Shown: in pieces, positions 33,120-43,045 of the stretch | Layout: each line of letters starts with the position of its first letter | Numbering within the stretch: the first letter of the stretch is position 1 | Source: Gnetum montanum | Lineage: Eukaryota; Streptophyta; Gnetopsida; Gnetales; Gnetaceae | DNA: 64,000 nt | Direction: 5' to 3' | NCBI GenBank assembly: GCA_015680685.1 | Contig: MNCI01022139.1 | Coordinates: 69,323-133,322 of the forward strand | The notes under the pieces: model-generated | The model's input: only the letters and a program-made list of their open reading frames with translations | Told to the model about the DNA's origin: nothing | The model's database searches: none | Position numbers and translations under genes: made by a program

Positions 33120-33440
33120 ATGGTATGGGATTATTGACTCAAATGGAACTAATGGAATGACTTGTGAACGGATCATCATTACAAGACAAGGCAACACTGG
33201 TGTTCATGACAACAAGAGTGAACACCTTATTACATCTGACATTAGGCCTTAGTTGACAGTTGAGAAAGAGAGAGAAAGAAGTGTTGCTACTGCCAACGCC
33301 AAGATTGCGCCTTTCGTTGTCCATTCGTAAGTGCACCATCGATCTTGCTCCTTGCATAGTTGCTTCCAGCACTGCTCTATTCTAAGTGTTCTTTCCCAAT
33401 CCAATCCATTGTTGCATGATTTCCATTTGCATACACAACA
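33120..33440 (-). pseudogene. Shortened ORF3 relic (element F1)
   Basis: Overlapping minus-strand frames (33509-33249 and 33372-33139) match C at 49800-50085 at DNA level, including the part that reads C-K-E-Q-D-R-W-C-T-Y in one frame. There is no trace of the long ORF3 domains. It is unclear which frame, if any, was used. Confidence 0.35.
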
Positions 33441-33608
33441 CAATTTTTGTATTAACAAGGGTAAATGAATTTCAATGTAGTTGATACCTTGCTTCGGTGA
33501 AAGGTCCATTGGCTAGGTTGTGGTATGGATAATATGGTTCTAGAGATATAATATTGGTGACTATCGAAGGTGTAGGGGTTAGGAGAAAATGGAAAAAATT
33601 GGGCCCTG

Positions 33609-33624
33609 TACCCCCATGACTAAT
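33609..33624 (-). other. Second polypurine motif (element F1)
   Basis: The minus strand reads GATTAGTCATGGGGGTAC. It repeats the LTR-adjacent tract (TCAGTCATGGGGGTA) about 540 bp upstream of it. C has the same repeat at 50290-50305. Confidence 0.65.
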
Positions 33625-33805
33625 CGCGAACCTCTGGTAGCGTTAAAATGGAGAAAGAAAAGGAACAAGAAAGATGAGGAAAAAAGAAAAAAACTATAGC
33701 ATTGATGAAATGGATGTCAAGATGGAAATGAACAAAATAAAATAGATTGCAAAAATGTTAAGGAAAAGAATTTAACTGGTGCACCAAAAAGGAATGTCAG
33801 TGGGT

Positions 33806-33850
33806 CCTCCCCAAAGCAGGCTCATGCCCTTAATGCCCTGACAAACCCAC
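33806..33850 (-). other. Conserved noncoding block of the 3' region (F1 copy)
   Basis: Plus reading GGGTCCTCCCCAAAGCAGGC then TCATGCCCTTAATGCCC; nearly identical in C (50477-50522) and recognisable in A, B, F2 and H. Confidence 0.65.
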
Positions 33851-34464
33851 ATTCAAAGAGTCCGTAGGCATTGGGAATGTCATTTGGAACAAGAGTTAAA
33901 GTCTTAACCACAAGAATTTACCGAAAAGAAAATAATGAATTCTCACTTTCTCTTTTTTATTTTTTTGTTTGTTTTTTTTCTCTTTTTTTTTAAATATTTT
34001 ATGTGTTTATGCGTGAGAACCACATCATGCAAAGACTTTGTTATTTTTATTTGCTCAGCTTCTTGATGATTGGGTAACGTCAAAATGGTAAGAAAACTCA
34101 AGAAGAAAAACATCCAAGCACCCAAGAGAATGACCAACACAAATGCATCAAGTTCCCTTGAAGTCACACCCTTTTCAATCCTTGAGTCCTTCCTTAGTTT
34201 GAGAAATGGCCAGTCACTGATTCGTTAATGGTTCTGATTTAGAAAGGACTGTACATTTCCAAGCCGAGAGAGACCATAGAAACTTGTGAAGGAATGGATG
34301 AAGTGGTCTCATTGCCTGCCATATCAAAAGAAACATACCTTAGTATCAACATCATAACTTAAAGGTAAAAACCAAACATTAGCAATCAATAAGAAAATAG
34401 TTCATACCATCATGAAGAACACTTATTGGGTGACAAACTTCTAGGGTGGATAACACACACACAC

Positions 34465-35287
34465 AGATGAGTGGCGAGGTACCCCCTACACTCAACCATA
34501 CAAATACGAGNCAGATGAGTGGCGAGGTACCCCCTATACTCAACCATACAAATACGAGCGTTCTCATGCACGATCCGGTCGAACTCCGCAGATAGACTAC
34601 TTGTGGCACCTAGATAGTTATCCTTAGATCGCAGTTCGCTGCCTTCCCACCTGGACTAGTATTATATTTATCATGTATAGTTTAGTCCAGAGTGAGGTTT
34701 ATGATGTGATCCTAATCTAATGCTACTCCTGAAGGCAGTGGAAAATAATATTAACTAAGCTAAGCTAGGAGGGAAAAGGGTAAGAGAATCTAATCTAGCC
34801 TAAGTGCGATGAACAATCGATTCCTTGATCAACCGTACACATCTTGGACTTCGTGCATGACTACCACTGGGATTACCAAGCATAGATCCTAGGTAAGTCA
34901 CTAGGATACTAAGTAGTCACACTTAAATGCTCATAATCAAGTCGTACTCATTTTGCGTTCTAGGAGATAAGGTTGAGAGAGAAAGCAGTAAATAACAAAT
35001 AAATAAATAAATAAATAACAAAGTGAATGCTGCAATGATGAAGTTAGCTCAATCTTTATTGCTGGTCATGTGCAGAATTACATCACACTGCGGGCAGACA
35101 CGGAAACTGCTAGAGTTTCACTACAATCTAAAACTATGATTTAAACAAGGGAGAATCGCGTCTTATTTATAGACATTGTGGCAAACTGCGATATCGCGTA
35201 CGTGATATCGTAGGGAAGATGCGATATCATGATGGACGCGATATCGTGTATGCGATATCGCGGCCTATGCAATATCACGTCCCATCA
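34465..35287 (-). repeat. 3' LTR of element F2
   Basis: The first 46 bases occur twice, separated by the N at 34511 (34465-34510 and 34513-34558), most likely an unmerged contig overlap. TATA box near 35172-35162. U3 holds five GATATC or AATATC palindrome words at 35188-35282. Ends CCCATCA followed by the polypurine tract. Confidence 0.8.
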
Positions 35288-35302
35288 TACCCCCACGACT
35301 GA
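35288..35302 (-). other. Polypurine tract (element F2)
   Basis: The minus strand reads CAGTCGTGGGGGTA next to the LTR. Confidence 0.7.
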
Positions 35303-35455
35303 ATAAAAACTTGTCCTCAAGTTACAAAGAGAATAAGCTCCATTGATTACACAGTGGATAGGTATGGGATTATTAACTAGAAAAAGAAATGAAATAATGC
35401 TGTAGTGTGGGAAGACACAACACAAAAAAATACTACAACTACAAAAATGTGGAAC

Positions 35456-38240
35456 TCATGTAGTTCCTGGTGGCGGTGGTTCCTCCATCGGTGCTTTTCC
35501 TTTGTCATGTGCTCCAGGATTTGAAGTTTGATGGCATTGAAGTATGACCTGGAGCTTCTCCTCTTCAGTCTGAGGGTCTTGTGCCATCCATGCGAGTGTT
35601 CCAATGTTTGATAGAGTCGGCACCTCCCACAGACAGGGTAGTTGCAGGAACATCTGGTTGGCTTTGACATACCATGCCATGAACACTCGTTGTTCCTCTT
35701 CATAGGCTCTGGCTTTATTCTTGTATTCATGAAGGTCCGTTAGCCATCAAGCCAAGTTAGTTGCAACATCTTTCTATCCTTAATAGCTTGCTTTTACCAC
35801 CTCGAGTTCAGAATTTGCAACATCTAGTTTCTCTACTAGCTTCTTGCGTTCTGCAAGTTTTGCCTCATATTTGAGATGAGTGGAAGCTACTTGCTGCTTG
35901 AGCTCTGACCTCAGGCACCCTGCTGTTAACATGGCAAGGTTGACATATATGAGGTTTGCCAACTCCATGTACTCTATTAAGTCTTGGATCTGTAGGTCCT
36001 GGTTCTTAACTTCTGCTTGGTGGGTGAAGGTGTAAGTGTCCAATATGGCCCTCCAATCAGTGTGTTGAGCACTGATAGTGTTTATTTGAGCCTTGGCCAT
36101 ATGGATCTCATTCTATAGTATTTGTTTGTACATCCCCACCTGATCATGGAAGTGCTCCTTCAGCTTCTCGTGTCGTTTAGCCTTTTTTTGCCACGCACTT
36201 ATCTCTATTGCTGATTTTTGTCGAATAGCATGTACCTCCTCCATTGAGAGGGTTTAATTCTCTCTGGCTAAAAGACGTACATCTCGTTTGACCCGAATGA
36301 ATTGTTCTCATAGCTGATGAAAGTATTCATCAAGAACATTCTTTTGTTTCTTCACAGAGGTCAACCGAAGGTTGTGTGCAACCAACTACTTATTTTCTTC
36401 TTCTAAGGCCTTGAGTGCCTTAAGATGCACATGGGTTTATGCTTCTACTATGGAGGCATCCCAAAAAACCTTCTCCTTTTCTTCCGCCACCTTCCTATTC
36501 TCTGTGGTTAACTTTGTTAATTTCTCGGTTCTAAAATTTTCTAACTGGTCTGCGGGAAAAAATTGCAAGGGATCCCGATATGCTGCTTGTAAGGCCATGA
36601 GTTGCTCTTGTAGTTTCTGCACTTCAGTTTCAGCATGCTCGACCCTTACTTCAGATATGACCAACTTTCCCTTTGTGGAAATGAGGTCTGATTGAATTGC
36701 TATTACATCATGGGGGATGTCAAACAGAGATGTAATTACTTATCCTATTTGAAGCAATCTATCAAGTACATCCTCATGTTCCATAGGAGTCATTGAGGTT
36801 TCGACCAGAGTTTGAGCATCCCTTGCTCCTGAGAGATCTGCCAGTGGCACAATAGGTACATTGAAAGATTCTTTGATGTGGTTTGTGACCACTTTTGTAG
36901 CTCCCGCGGCATTCTGGCGTTGCATGACCACCACAGTGGCCCCTTCACTAGTCTCTAACTGCACCTGGAAAGATGCCACGTTTCCTGAGATCTGTTGCAA
37001 CCATCTGCTTTTCCCTCCTCCTATTTGAATTGATATTTCCCCCCTTGTACAATCCATTGAAACTGTAGGTTGGTTGGCATCATCGATGATGCGGAAGAGG
37101 CTTGTGTCATCATGACTTCCCCAACTAACCATCTTAGCGATGGCCCTAAGATGGCTCATCGATGGTCGGTAGTCTTACAACGGTGGTGGCTGATCCTGGC
37201 CTGTGCTGGGCCCTACTTCTTGTTGTTGGTTGGGACTTGTGGCTAGAGGTTGACTGGTTCCAACCACATGTTCTTCTTCTTACTCTTCTTGTTCTGGTCT
37301 CAGCTCTTTACCAGTGCTCTTTCTTGGAGCTGGCGCCTTTAACAATTCAGCATAAGAAGCATCCTGGGCTTTTCATAGGATGTCATTAGTGTACCCTCGA
37401 ATACCAGCCCGTTGGCACAATTTTCTAATAAGACAGGGGAAGGGCAGCGCCATCTTCCCTAACTTCTGTTCTTCAAATTGCCTTAGGATCTCCGTCAAAT
37501 ATAGATGGGGTAGGTTAGCGTTAACCTTTCCCATCAACACTGCACATCCTCTAGCCACATACATGTATATTCTTTTTAAGCCTTTTGTGGGGAAGAGGTG
37601 ATATGTTCTAATTTTGAAATAAACTCTCTCTTCCGTCCTCAGCTCTCCAAATGCTTTGTCTCTGCCATAAGCCTTCTCTAACCAATCCTTTTGCACATTA
37701 GGATCTGAACGGGTAGATAACCGAGCAACCTGGGGCCTTGAATTTAGAAGGTTTAACACTTTCGAAATAGCCTATGCAGAGAAATCAACTGTCACACCAT
37801 AAATATTAACCATGGTGCCTTGCTCCCTATTATGCCAGAATTGGTACGTTTCACCTAAGTACCAGGAACCACTTTCAGAGAGGACAGGCCATAAGGGGGA
37901 CCCTTTGAGGTGATCCTTAACAACCTTAGGAGTGAACTTTGCAAAATATTTGAAGTTTAACTCCACAATCACCACAGTGAATGTGGACTTCTCATGGATA
38001 GCCTGAACATATTCCGAGGGTAACGTGAGTTGTTGTCTTGGTTTAGGCGTAGTAGCAGCTCCTCCTTCTGCTTGCCCAAACCGTCTGGTAGGAGGTTCTT
38101 CTTGATGGATGTTGAATGATTGCACCTCCTATTCTATATGTTGTCTGACAGGGCCTTGTCTTCCACCTCTCTGAGATTGTTTCGTTCCACCTTGAACAGG
38201 ACCCTCCTACTATGCATGTTTCAGGGCGATTCTGCAATCA
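35456..38240 (-). pseudogene. ORF3, about 925 codons in one frame (element F2)
   Basis: From 38125 to 35456 all long pieces (38125-37772, 37759-37373, 37159-36740, 36664-36437, 36100-35780, 35686-35456) lie in the same frame, separated only by stop codons, with no frameshift. Domain order: an N-terminal domain (38125-37373) with G-S-P-L-W-P-V, W-Y-L-G-E-T-Y, T-E-E-R-V-Y-F-K-I-R-T-Y-H and L-P-F-P-C-L-I-R-K-L-C-Q-R-A-G-I; a variable hinge; a long coiled coil (about 36680-35780) rich in E, K, Q and L; and a tail ending P-P-P-P-G-T-T. TGTGATTGCAG at 38243-38233 looks like a splice acceptor at the frame start. No signal peptide or membrane helix is seen. The N-terminal domain may belong to the putative plant transposon protein family; function unknown. 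Confidence 0.75.
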
Positions 38241-38513
38241 CACGGGCCAAGTGTTAGTAAGGTTGTTTTGGAAATCAAGTTATACCTTACTACTTGCCTT
38301 AATTAAAGATCTTATGTTATAATGTGTGATCATGCTCAAAAATTATAATAATGGGTCTTGTCACTTAGGTGGTTTTCATTTTAATCTCCCGGTGTACCTA
38401 AGGTCATATGAATTTTAGCACAATTATTCTAAGTATTAAGTTAATTACCCTAACTGATGTCCTTTGGGCGATGATAAATTTCAAAAAATTTAGGCACTTT
38501 TCGGCAAGTGTCT

Positions 38514-38530
38514 CTCCCCCACGACTAACA
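38514..38530 (-). other. Second polypurine motif (element F2)
   Basis: The minus strand reads TGTTAGTCGTGGGGGAGAG, between the internal promoter-like segment and ORF3. Confidence 0.6.
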
Positions 38531-38689
38531 TGAACACTCCGAGTTCAAATAGGTTCAAATGGAATTAAAATTAGAGCACCAGTGAGCGAGATATGAGTGA
38601 AAAAGCAAGGGTCACACAATCGCAAGTCACAAAGAAAAATTTCAAAAACTCCCCCCACGTAAATGTCAAAATGATGCTAAGTGTTGCGG

Positions 38690-38805
38690 CGGGGGTTTCC
38701 TATTTATAGGAAAATAGGATGCGATATCGTGTATGATGCATCATGTATGTGATATCACGTGGGACACGATATCGCTTACGCGATATCTTGACCCTACTAA
38801 TGTGA
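38690..38805 (-). promoter_or_regulatory. Putative internal promoter before ORF3 (element F2)
   Basis: On the minus strand a TATA box CCTATAAATAGG (about 38710-38698) is preceded by GATATCGCGTAAGCGATATC-like words between 38805 and 38720, with five GATATC or related cores. This is the array plus TATA layout of the LTR U3 (35162-35282). It is not a solo LTR: the LTR termini and the R/U5 part are absent, and downstream sequence leads into the second polypurine motif and ORF3. Activity inferred. Confidence 0.55.
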
Positions 38806-40165
38806 GACACATGAAAATATCAAATTTTTAATGATTTTTCTTGAAATTAATGTTAAATATTGAGGACATTGGTAAGTATTAAGATGTCCTAGGGTAATTT
38901 AATTGATTCGAGAGGCACTCTTAATGATAATGATGTGAACTTTAGCAATAAAAATTTGGCGGTAATGAAAAAAGGGAATGTAATGGTACATTGGGACGTT
39001 AAAATTTAGAGGGATAATAATAAGGAAAGAAAATTATGAAAAATTAAGCTGAGGGTAAGAAATTATGTGCTTCAGCAAGAGAATTAGTGAAGATTACAAC
39101 AAAATTACACAAGTGGATCCTCCCCAAAGCAGGTTCCAACCTATAATGCCCTTGTGTAACCACACTTAAAGTGTCCCTGGGCACTAGAAGGGTTAAATGT
39201 AATCCGCACCAACTCCACAAAACACACACATGTAATTGTCACCAGAATAAGATGAAAATTCTATGCTACATGGGGCACGAGCTACAATTACACAAACAGT
39301 GAGATGAGACGAACTATAGAAAGGGATCGTAGAGATTGGGACATGAGGTAACTGACCCAGGACACAGTGAATCCTACGTGTAAAGCATGATTAACGTGTC
39401 ATTAACCCATCGTTCCAAGATCAAGATCAAGTCCATCCCTTTAATAAGTGACATCACATTATTTCATCCCATGATGAACGACTATGAAAGTACCGTAACA
39501 ACAAGGCATACGATCACTTGGCGTTTTATGCAAGGGAGGAGTGATTTTTATTTTATGGCACTTTGTTTTTCTTTTTTTTTTTCACTTTAGTGAAACCAGA
39601 GAAGCTGCCAACCTTCAGGAATGGGTGCATGTCTTTCCAGTGGGATCCCCTAGAATAGCATATGATTTTGAGTGCCCCTTTGATTACTCTTACTCCCATT
39701 TTTCATTAGATCTACAAGGATCTTAGTACAACCATGTTGCATGGTAACTCCCACAGACGTCACCAAAGAGAATCCGCAAGTCCCCTTGATGTCACACCCT
39801 AATCATTCCCTCTTGGTCCATCCTTCTTCATTCTGGGTACAATGAACACAAAATTGATTTTCAGTTTTAAAAATGTTAAGAATATCACTGTACCCTTGAA
39901 CAGACCCTCTTATTTGTAGAGTGGATGAGTGGGTGTAATGGGCTCACTATTCTAAATAATTGATCACTCATGACTTAATAACATAGAACACACCTCAACC
40001 AACAATCCACATGAGTGTTTTATTCATAGATGAGATTGCTTACAAAAACGGAAAAAGATGCAAAAACACAAAAAGATAAAAAGATAAAACAAAAAGTTGA
40101 AAAACTGGAAAACAAAAAGTTGTAAAATCAAAGAAAATGAAAAATATTTATTAATCCTGATTTTT
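38806..40165 (-). other. 3' region of element F2
   Basis: No gene seen. Holds the conserved block at 39113-39160 (plus reading GGATCCTCCCCAAAGCAGG), segments aligning with 10560-11890 of B, and A-rich repeats of AACAAAAAGTTG at 40060-40130 before the third polypurine motif. Confidence 0.6.
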
Positions 40166-40167
40166 AT

Positions 40168-40920
40168 TTAGAATGGGGGATATCCCCCATAACTAATCAG
40201 TTGAGGATGGAAAGGATTAATAAATGAAGGATGAGGATCCTTGCATGTTGGAAGTATTGGAACTAGTCCATACTTACCCCATTGGGGTTCACACACTTGA
40301 TTGTAGTAAGCATAGTGGGGCACTTTATGCGATGTAGTTCCCGGATAACAAGTTGACCCACTATAATGTTTGGGACCGTTAGATGGTATGCAAGGATGAG
40401 AATGATGCCTCCCATGATTATGTTCATTGGGCCGTATGGTTATTGGAGTGTTAGTTGGTGGCCCTGATGAAGTTACATGAGGCGTTGGATTCGAAGGTAA
40501 GGGTGCACCATAGTGTGGGACTTGTACTGGGTTGGAAGATGCAATGGCCTCTGAATTAGTGTTTAAAGAAATGATGCTTTTGATGTTGTGGAGGCCTCTC
40601 ACTGCTGTTAGTAGCAGTAGCATAAGTGTTGTTCATGGGTTTTTGTGGTGGTGCAGGCACCTTAGGAACAGTTGGTGGCACTGTGGAAGGGGGGAAAGGA
40701 TGAGAATGTTGAAAGTTAGGAGGAATATAAGGTGCACAAGGTGGTGGTTGTGTTGGAGGCATGGGTTGATAGTATTATGGAGAATGATATTGTGGTGAGA
40801 TAGAGTATGGTGGCCCAAATGGAGAAATAGGATGTTGGAAATGATAAGCATTTGGATTCAGAAAATATGAAGGGTGTCTCCAGTCTAAGGGTGGTCTCCC
40901 CCACAATTAGGATTTTTGCC
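40168..40920 (-). pseudogene. Pro/His/Tyr-rich gag-like tail
   Basis: Minus-strand pieces 40762-40556 (starting M-P-P-T-Q-P-P-P-C-A-P-Y) and 40623-40168 (ending G-G-Y-P-P-F) in different frames, so one frameshift separates them. The composition matches the proline-rich gag tails of B (16330-15620) and C (52702-52265). No zinc knuckle is seen. It could belong to F2 or to J; the two meet near 40930. Confidence 0.5.
40183..40196 (-). other. Third polypurine motif (element F2)
   Basis: The minus strand reads ATTAGTTATGGGGGATA. Here it also encodes part of the last residues of the gag-like frame (I-S-Y-G-G-Y-P-P-F then stop). Confidence 0.5.
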
Positions 40921-40935
40921 ATTATGATCGAACAT

Positions 40936-40995
40936 AGTATCTCTATAGGAAAAATCTAAATGCCTATAGAGATACTGTGTAGGCATTTAGATTTT
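40936..40995. repeat. Interlocked inverted repeats (X-Y-X'-Y' order)
   Basis: AGTATCTCTATAGG at 40936-40949 is perfectly complementary to 40963-40976, and AAAATCTAAATGCCT at 40951-40965 to 40981-40995. The loop of each stem holds one arm of the other, the topology of an H-type pseudoknot. It lies at the junction between the F2 and J parts. Confidence 0.75.
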
Positions 40996-42620
40996 AAGGC
41001 CAATGTAGGCCAAATCTTTACTAGCTTCCATAGCATCCTAAATGCTCTTTGTTTGAGTGAATGCTTAGCTTATGGAATACGGGGCAAGATAGTACAATTT
41101 TTACTTAATTAAGTTGTTCACTGCACCTTTGAAAATGGCCAATAGGTGAGTTTCTACGATAGGCTCATAGATTTCATTAAGTGTAGCACTCCATTATTGG
41201 ATGAACTTTTGAACGAGCTCCAAGTGGCCCTACTTGATTTGCATGAGTTGATCCAAGATTGCCTCAGGCTTCAAGTTGCACTTGAAGCGAGTGACAACTT
41301 GGCTAAGCAAATCCTCCAACAAAGATATGGAGGCCTTGGGAAGCACACAGTACTAGTCTAGCACCTTGTTAGTTAGGGACATGGTAAACACGTGAATGAT
41401 CACATGTGGCCACACCTACAACAAAAGGCACTGAGATCGAAAGATCACTAGATGGGCTTGGGGATCCCCTTCACCATTATATTTGGTGAACTAGGAAAGT
41501 TGAATGTCAAGAGGCAAGGTCAGTGATGGGACAATAGGACTAATGGGATCATCCTAGTAGAAGCCCACCACTTGGGCCATATTAGAAGAGGTGGCCTTAA
41601 GTTGTTTAACCTCTTCAATGAGTGTTTGAATGAGCTAGAATGATTGATCTAGGCTTGGTGTGGATGTAGTGGACTACCTTGGTTGTGCAGCCTACTGTGC
41701 TATTAGTGTGGTCCATGGCCCCACCATAGGCTATGTGACCATGTAGGATACCTATTGAGTATACTATTATAGAGGTTATTGTGCATGCTACTATTGCATG
41801 TGTTATGCCTAAGGCACAGAGGCAGGGCACCACCACATTGTTGTGGCTTAGGCTATCGTAGGGGATGTCATAGAGACAGGTGAGCTGTATGACACTTGAC
41901 TCAAATGTGGCTAGGAAGTTGGCACCATGTGCACATAGGGTTAGGTTAGCATCACAAATACCATCATAGAGGATTGCATGAACTGTGTCAACACCATGAA
42001 GGGCGAGGTGATAGATGGTCCTGCACCCTAATGTGTATGTGCTTAATGGCTTGCCATGATAGGCATGAACCTAGGCAGTGATAGGGGAGATGTTGTTGCC
42101 TCAAATAAGGTAGATGGTTGAGACTACAAAGGAATGACATTAGAGGTAGATGGCAAGAAAGAGACATACAAGGGACTCTCATTCTTTGAATGATCCTTGA
42201 ATTCCTCTTGCCCATCCTATAGGGGTTCCTCATAGTTGGTTGCTACATCATGATAATTTGATCCACTCAATCAAATGAGTTGGTCAAGTATGCACCGAAA
42301 GGTCGTAGTGAGGGGGATGAAATCATTAGGTGTAGGGAGGTACTTCCCACCATTCCAATGTACAAGCTCATAACCTCACTTTACATCCAACTCTTGGAAT
42401 TCTAAGGGGATGCCTGCCTAGAGCTTTGCACAAAGGAAGTTGTATTTATCTTTGTCAAGCATCATGTGCTTGAGATACTGGTTATGAAGCCTAGTAGATT
42501 TCCTTCCCATGAAGATTGGGTCCCCTACTCTAGGAATGTCAATTGTGAATTTCCACTAAATAGTTTAAACAACAACTACACTTGAGGAGGTTGAAGGCAC
42601 TTCGGGGTTCATGCTACTAT
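40970..42620 (-). pseudogene. gag of element J
   Basis: The minus strand shows the Ty3/gypsy capsid layout: F-T-K-Y-N-G-E-G-D-P near 41490, H-V-F-T-M-S-L near 41385, L-L-S-Q-V-V-T-R-F near 41300, then Q-G-H-L-E-L-V-Q-K-F near 41220. This is the order Y-x-G-x-x-D-P, W-F, F, E-S-L-x-x-Y of retrotransposon gag domains, as in Tat/Ogre-like elements. The N-terminal part (42613-42200) has M-N-P-E-V-P-S-T-S-S and is otherwise unfamiliar to me. Many stops. Confidence 0.55.
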
Positions 42621-43045
42621 GAGAAAATGAAAAAGGTGCAATGCTGGAAAAGAAATAATTAAGTATAATAATTACTAAAAATAGCTAAGTATAGAAATGT
42701 TGAAATGATAGCTTTGTCTGAGAGTGCTACTGAAAAAAAATGTCTAACTCTGGTGGTACACTTACTACACTAGAGCTTGCTACACTCTCATGCTGATGGC
42801 AAGCTACACTCTTCTTGGAACATAGAGTTTTAGATCCAAGTATGAGAGATATACTTTGGCTTCTATCCTATGAATTTCCAAGGGAACCAACTACTAGGAC
42901 CAATCTACACCAATCGAATCGTAGAAAACTACAGGGGTGTCATGTCTACATTAGTTCAAAACTAGTAATGAAGATGTAGAGAGCACATAGGACTATCACT
43001 GAATGTAGAAGAAAATGGCAAGGCCATCCTTCTAGCACCAGAAAA

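Larger units (their letters stand above)
32272..34464 (-). mobile_element. Element F1: 3' LTR, short ORF3 relic and part of the 3' region
   Basis: LTR at 32272-33066, polypurine tract at 33067-33081, short ORF3 relic (33120-33440), a second polypurine motif (33609-33624), and the 3' region to 34464 where F2 is inserted in a CA-rich spot. It aligns with 49060-51480 of element C throughout, so F1 and C are the same subfamily. The rest of F1 is not found. Confidence 0.8.
34465..40925 (-). mobile_element. Element F2: minus-strand element with a near-complete ORF3
   Basis: From left: LTR (34465-35287), polypurine tract, ORF3 (35456-38240), a second polypurine motif (38514-38530), internal promoter-like segment (38690-38805), 3' region with conserved block, a third polypurine motif (40183-40196), then a Pro/His-rich gag-like tail (40168-40920). 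RT and integrase are absent between the third motif and the gag-like part. The 5' end is lost at the junction with J near 40930. Confidence 0.75.

Noticed and set aside
36372-36695. 107-codon plus ORF
   Set aside because: Antisense to the coiled-coil part of F2's ORF3; the Ser/Cys-rich translation is a mirror of Glu/Lys codons.
35456-38240. ORF3 as a retroviral envelope gene
   Set aside because: No signal peptide, no membrane segment and no fusion-peptide-like stretch are visible. Only the position matches envelope-like ORFs of Athila elements.
38690-38805. Solo LTR fragment inside F2
   Set aside because: The family LTR termini and the R/U5 part are missing, and the sequence downstream of TATA leads into element-specific DNA shared with other copies (polypurine motif), not into an LTR.
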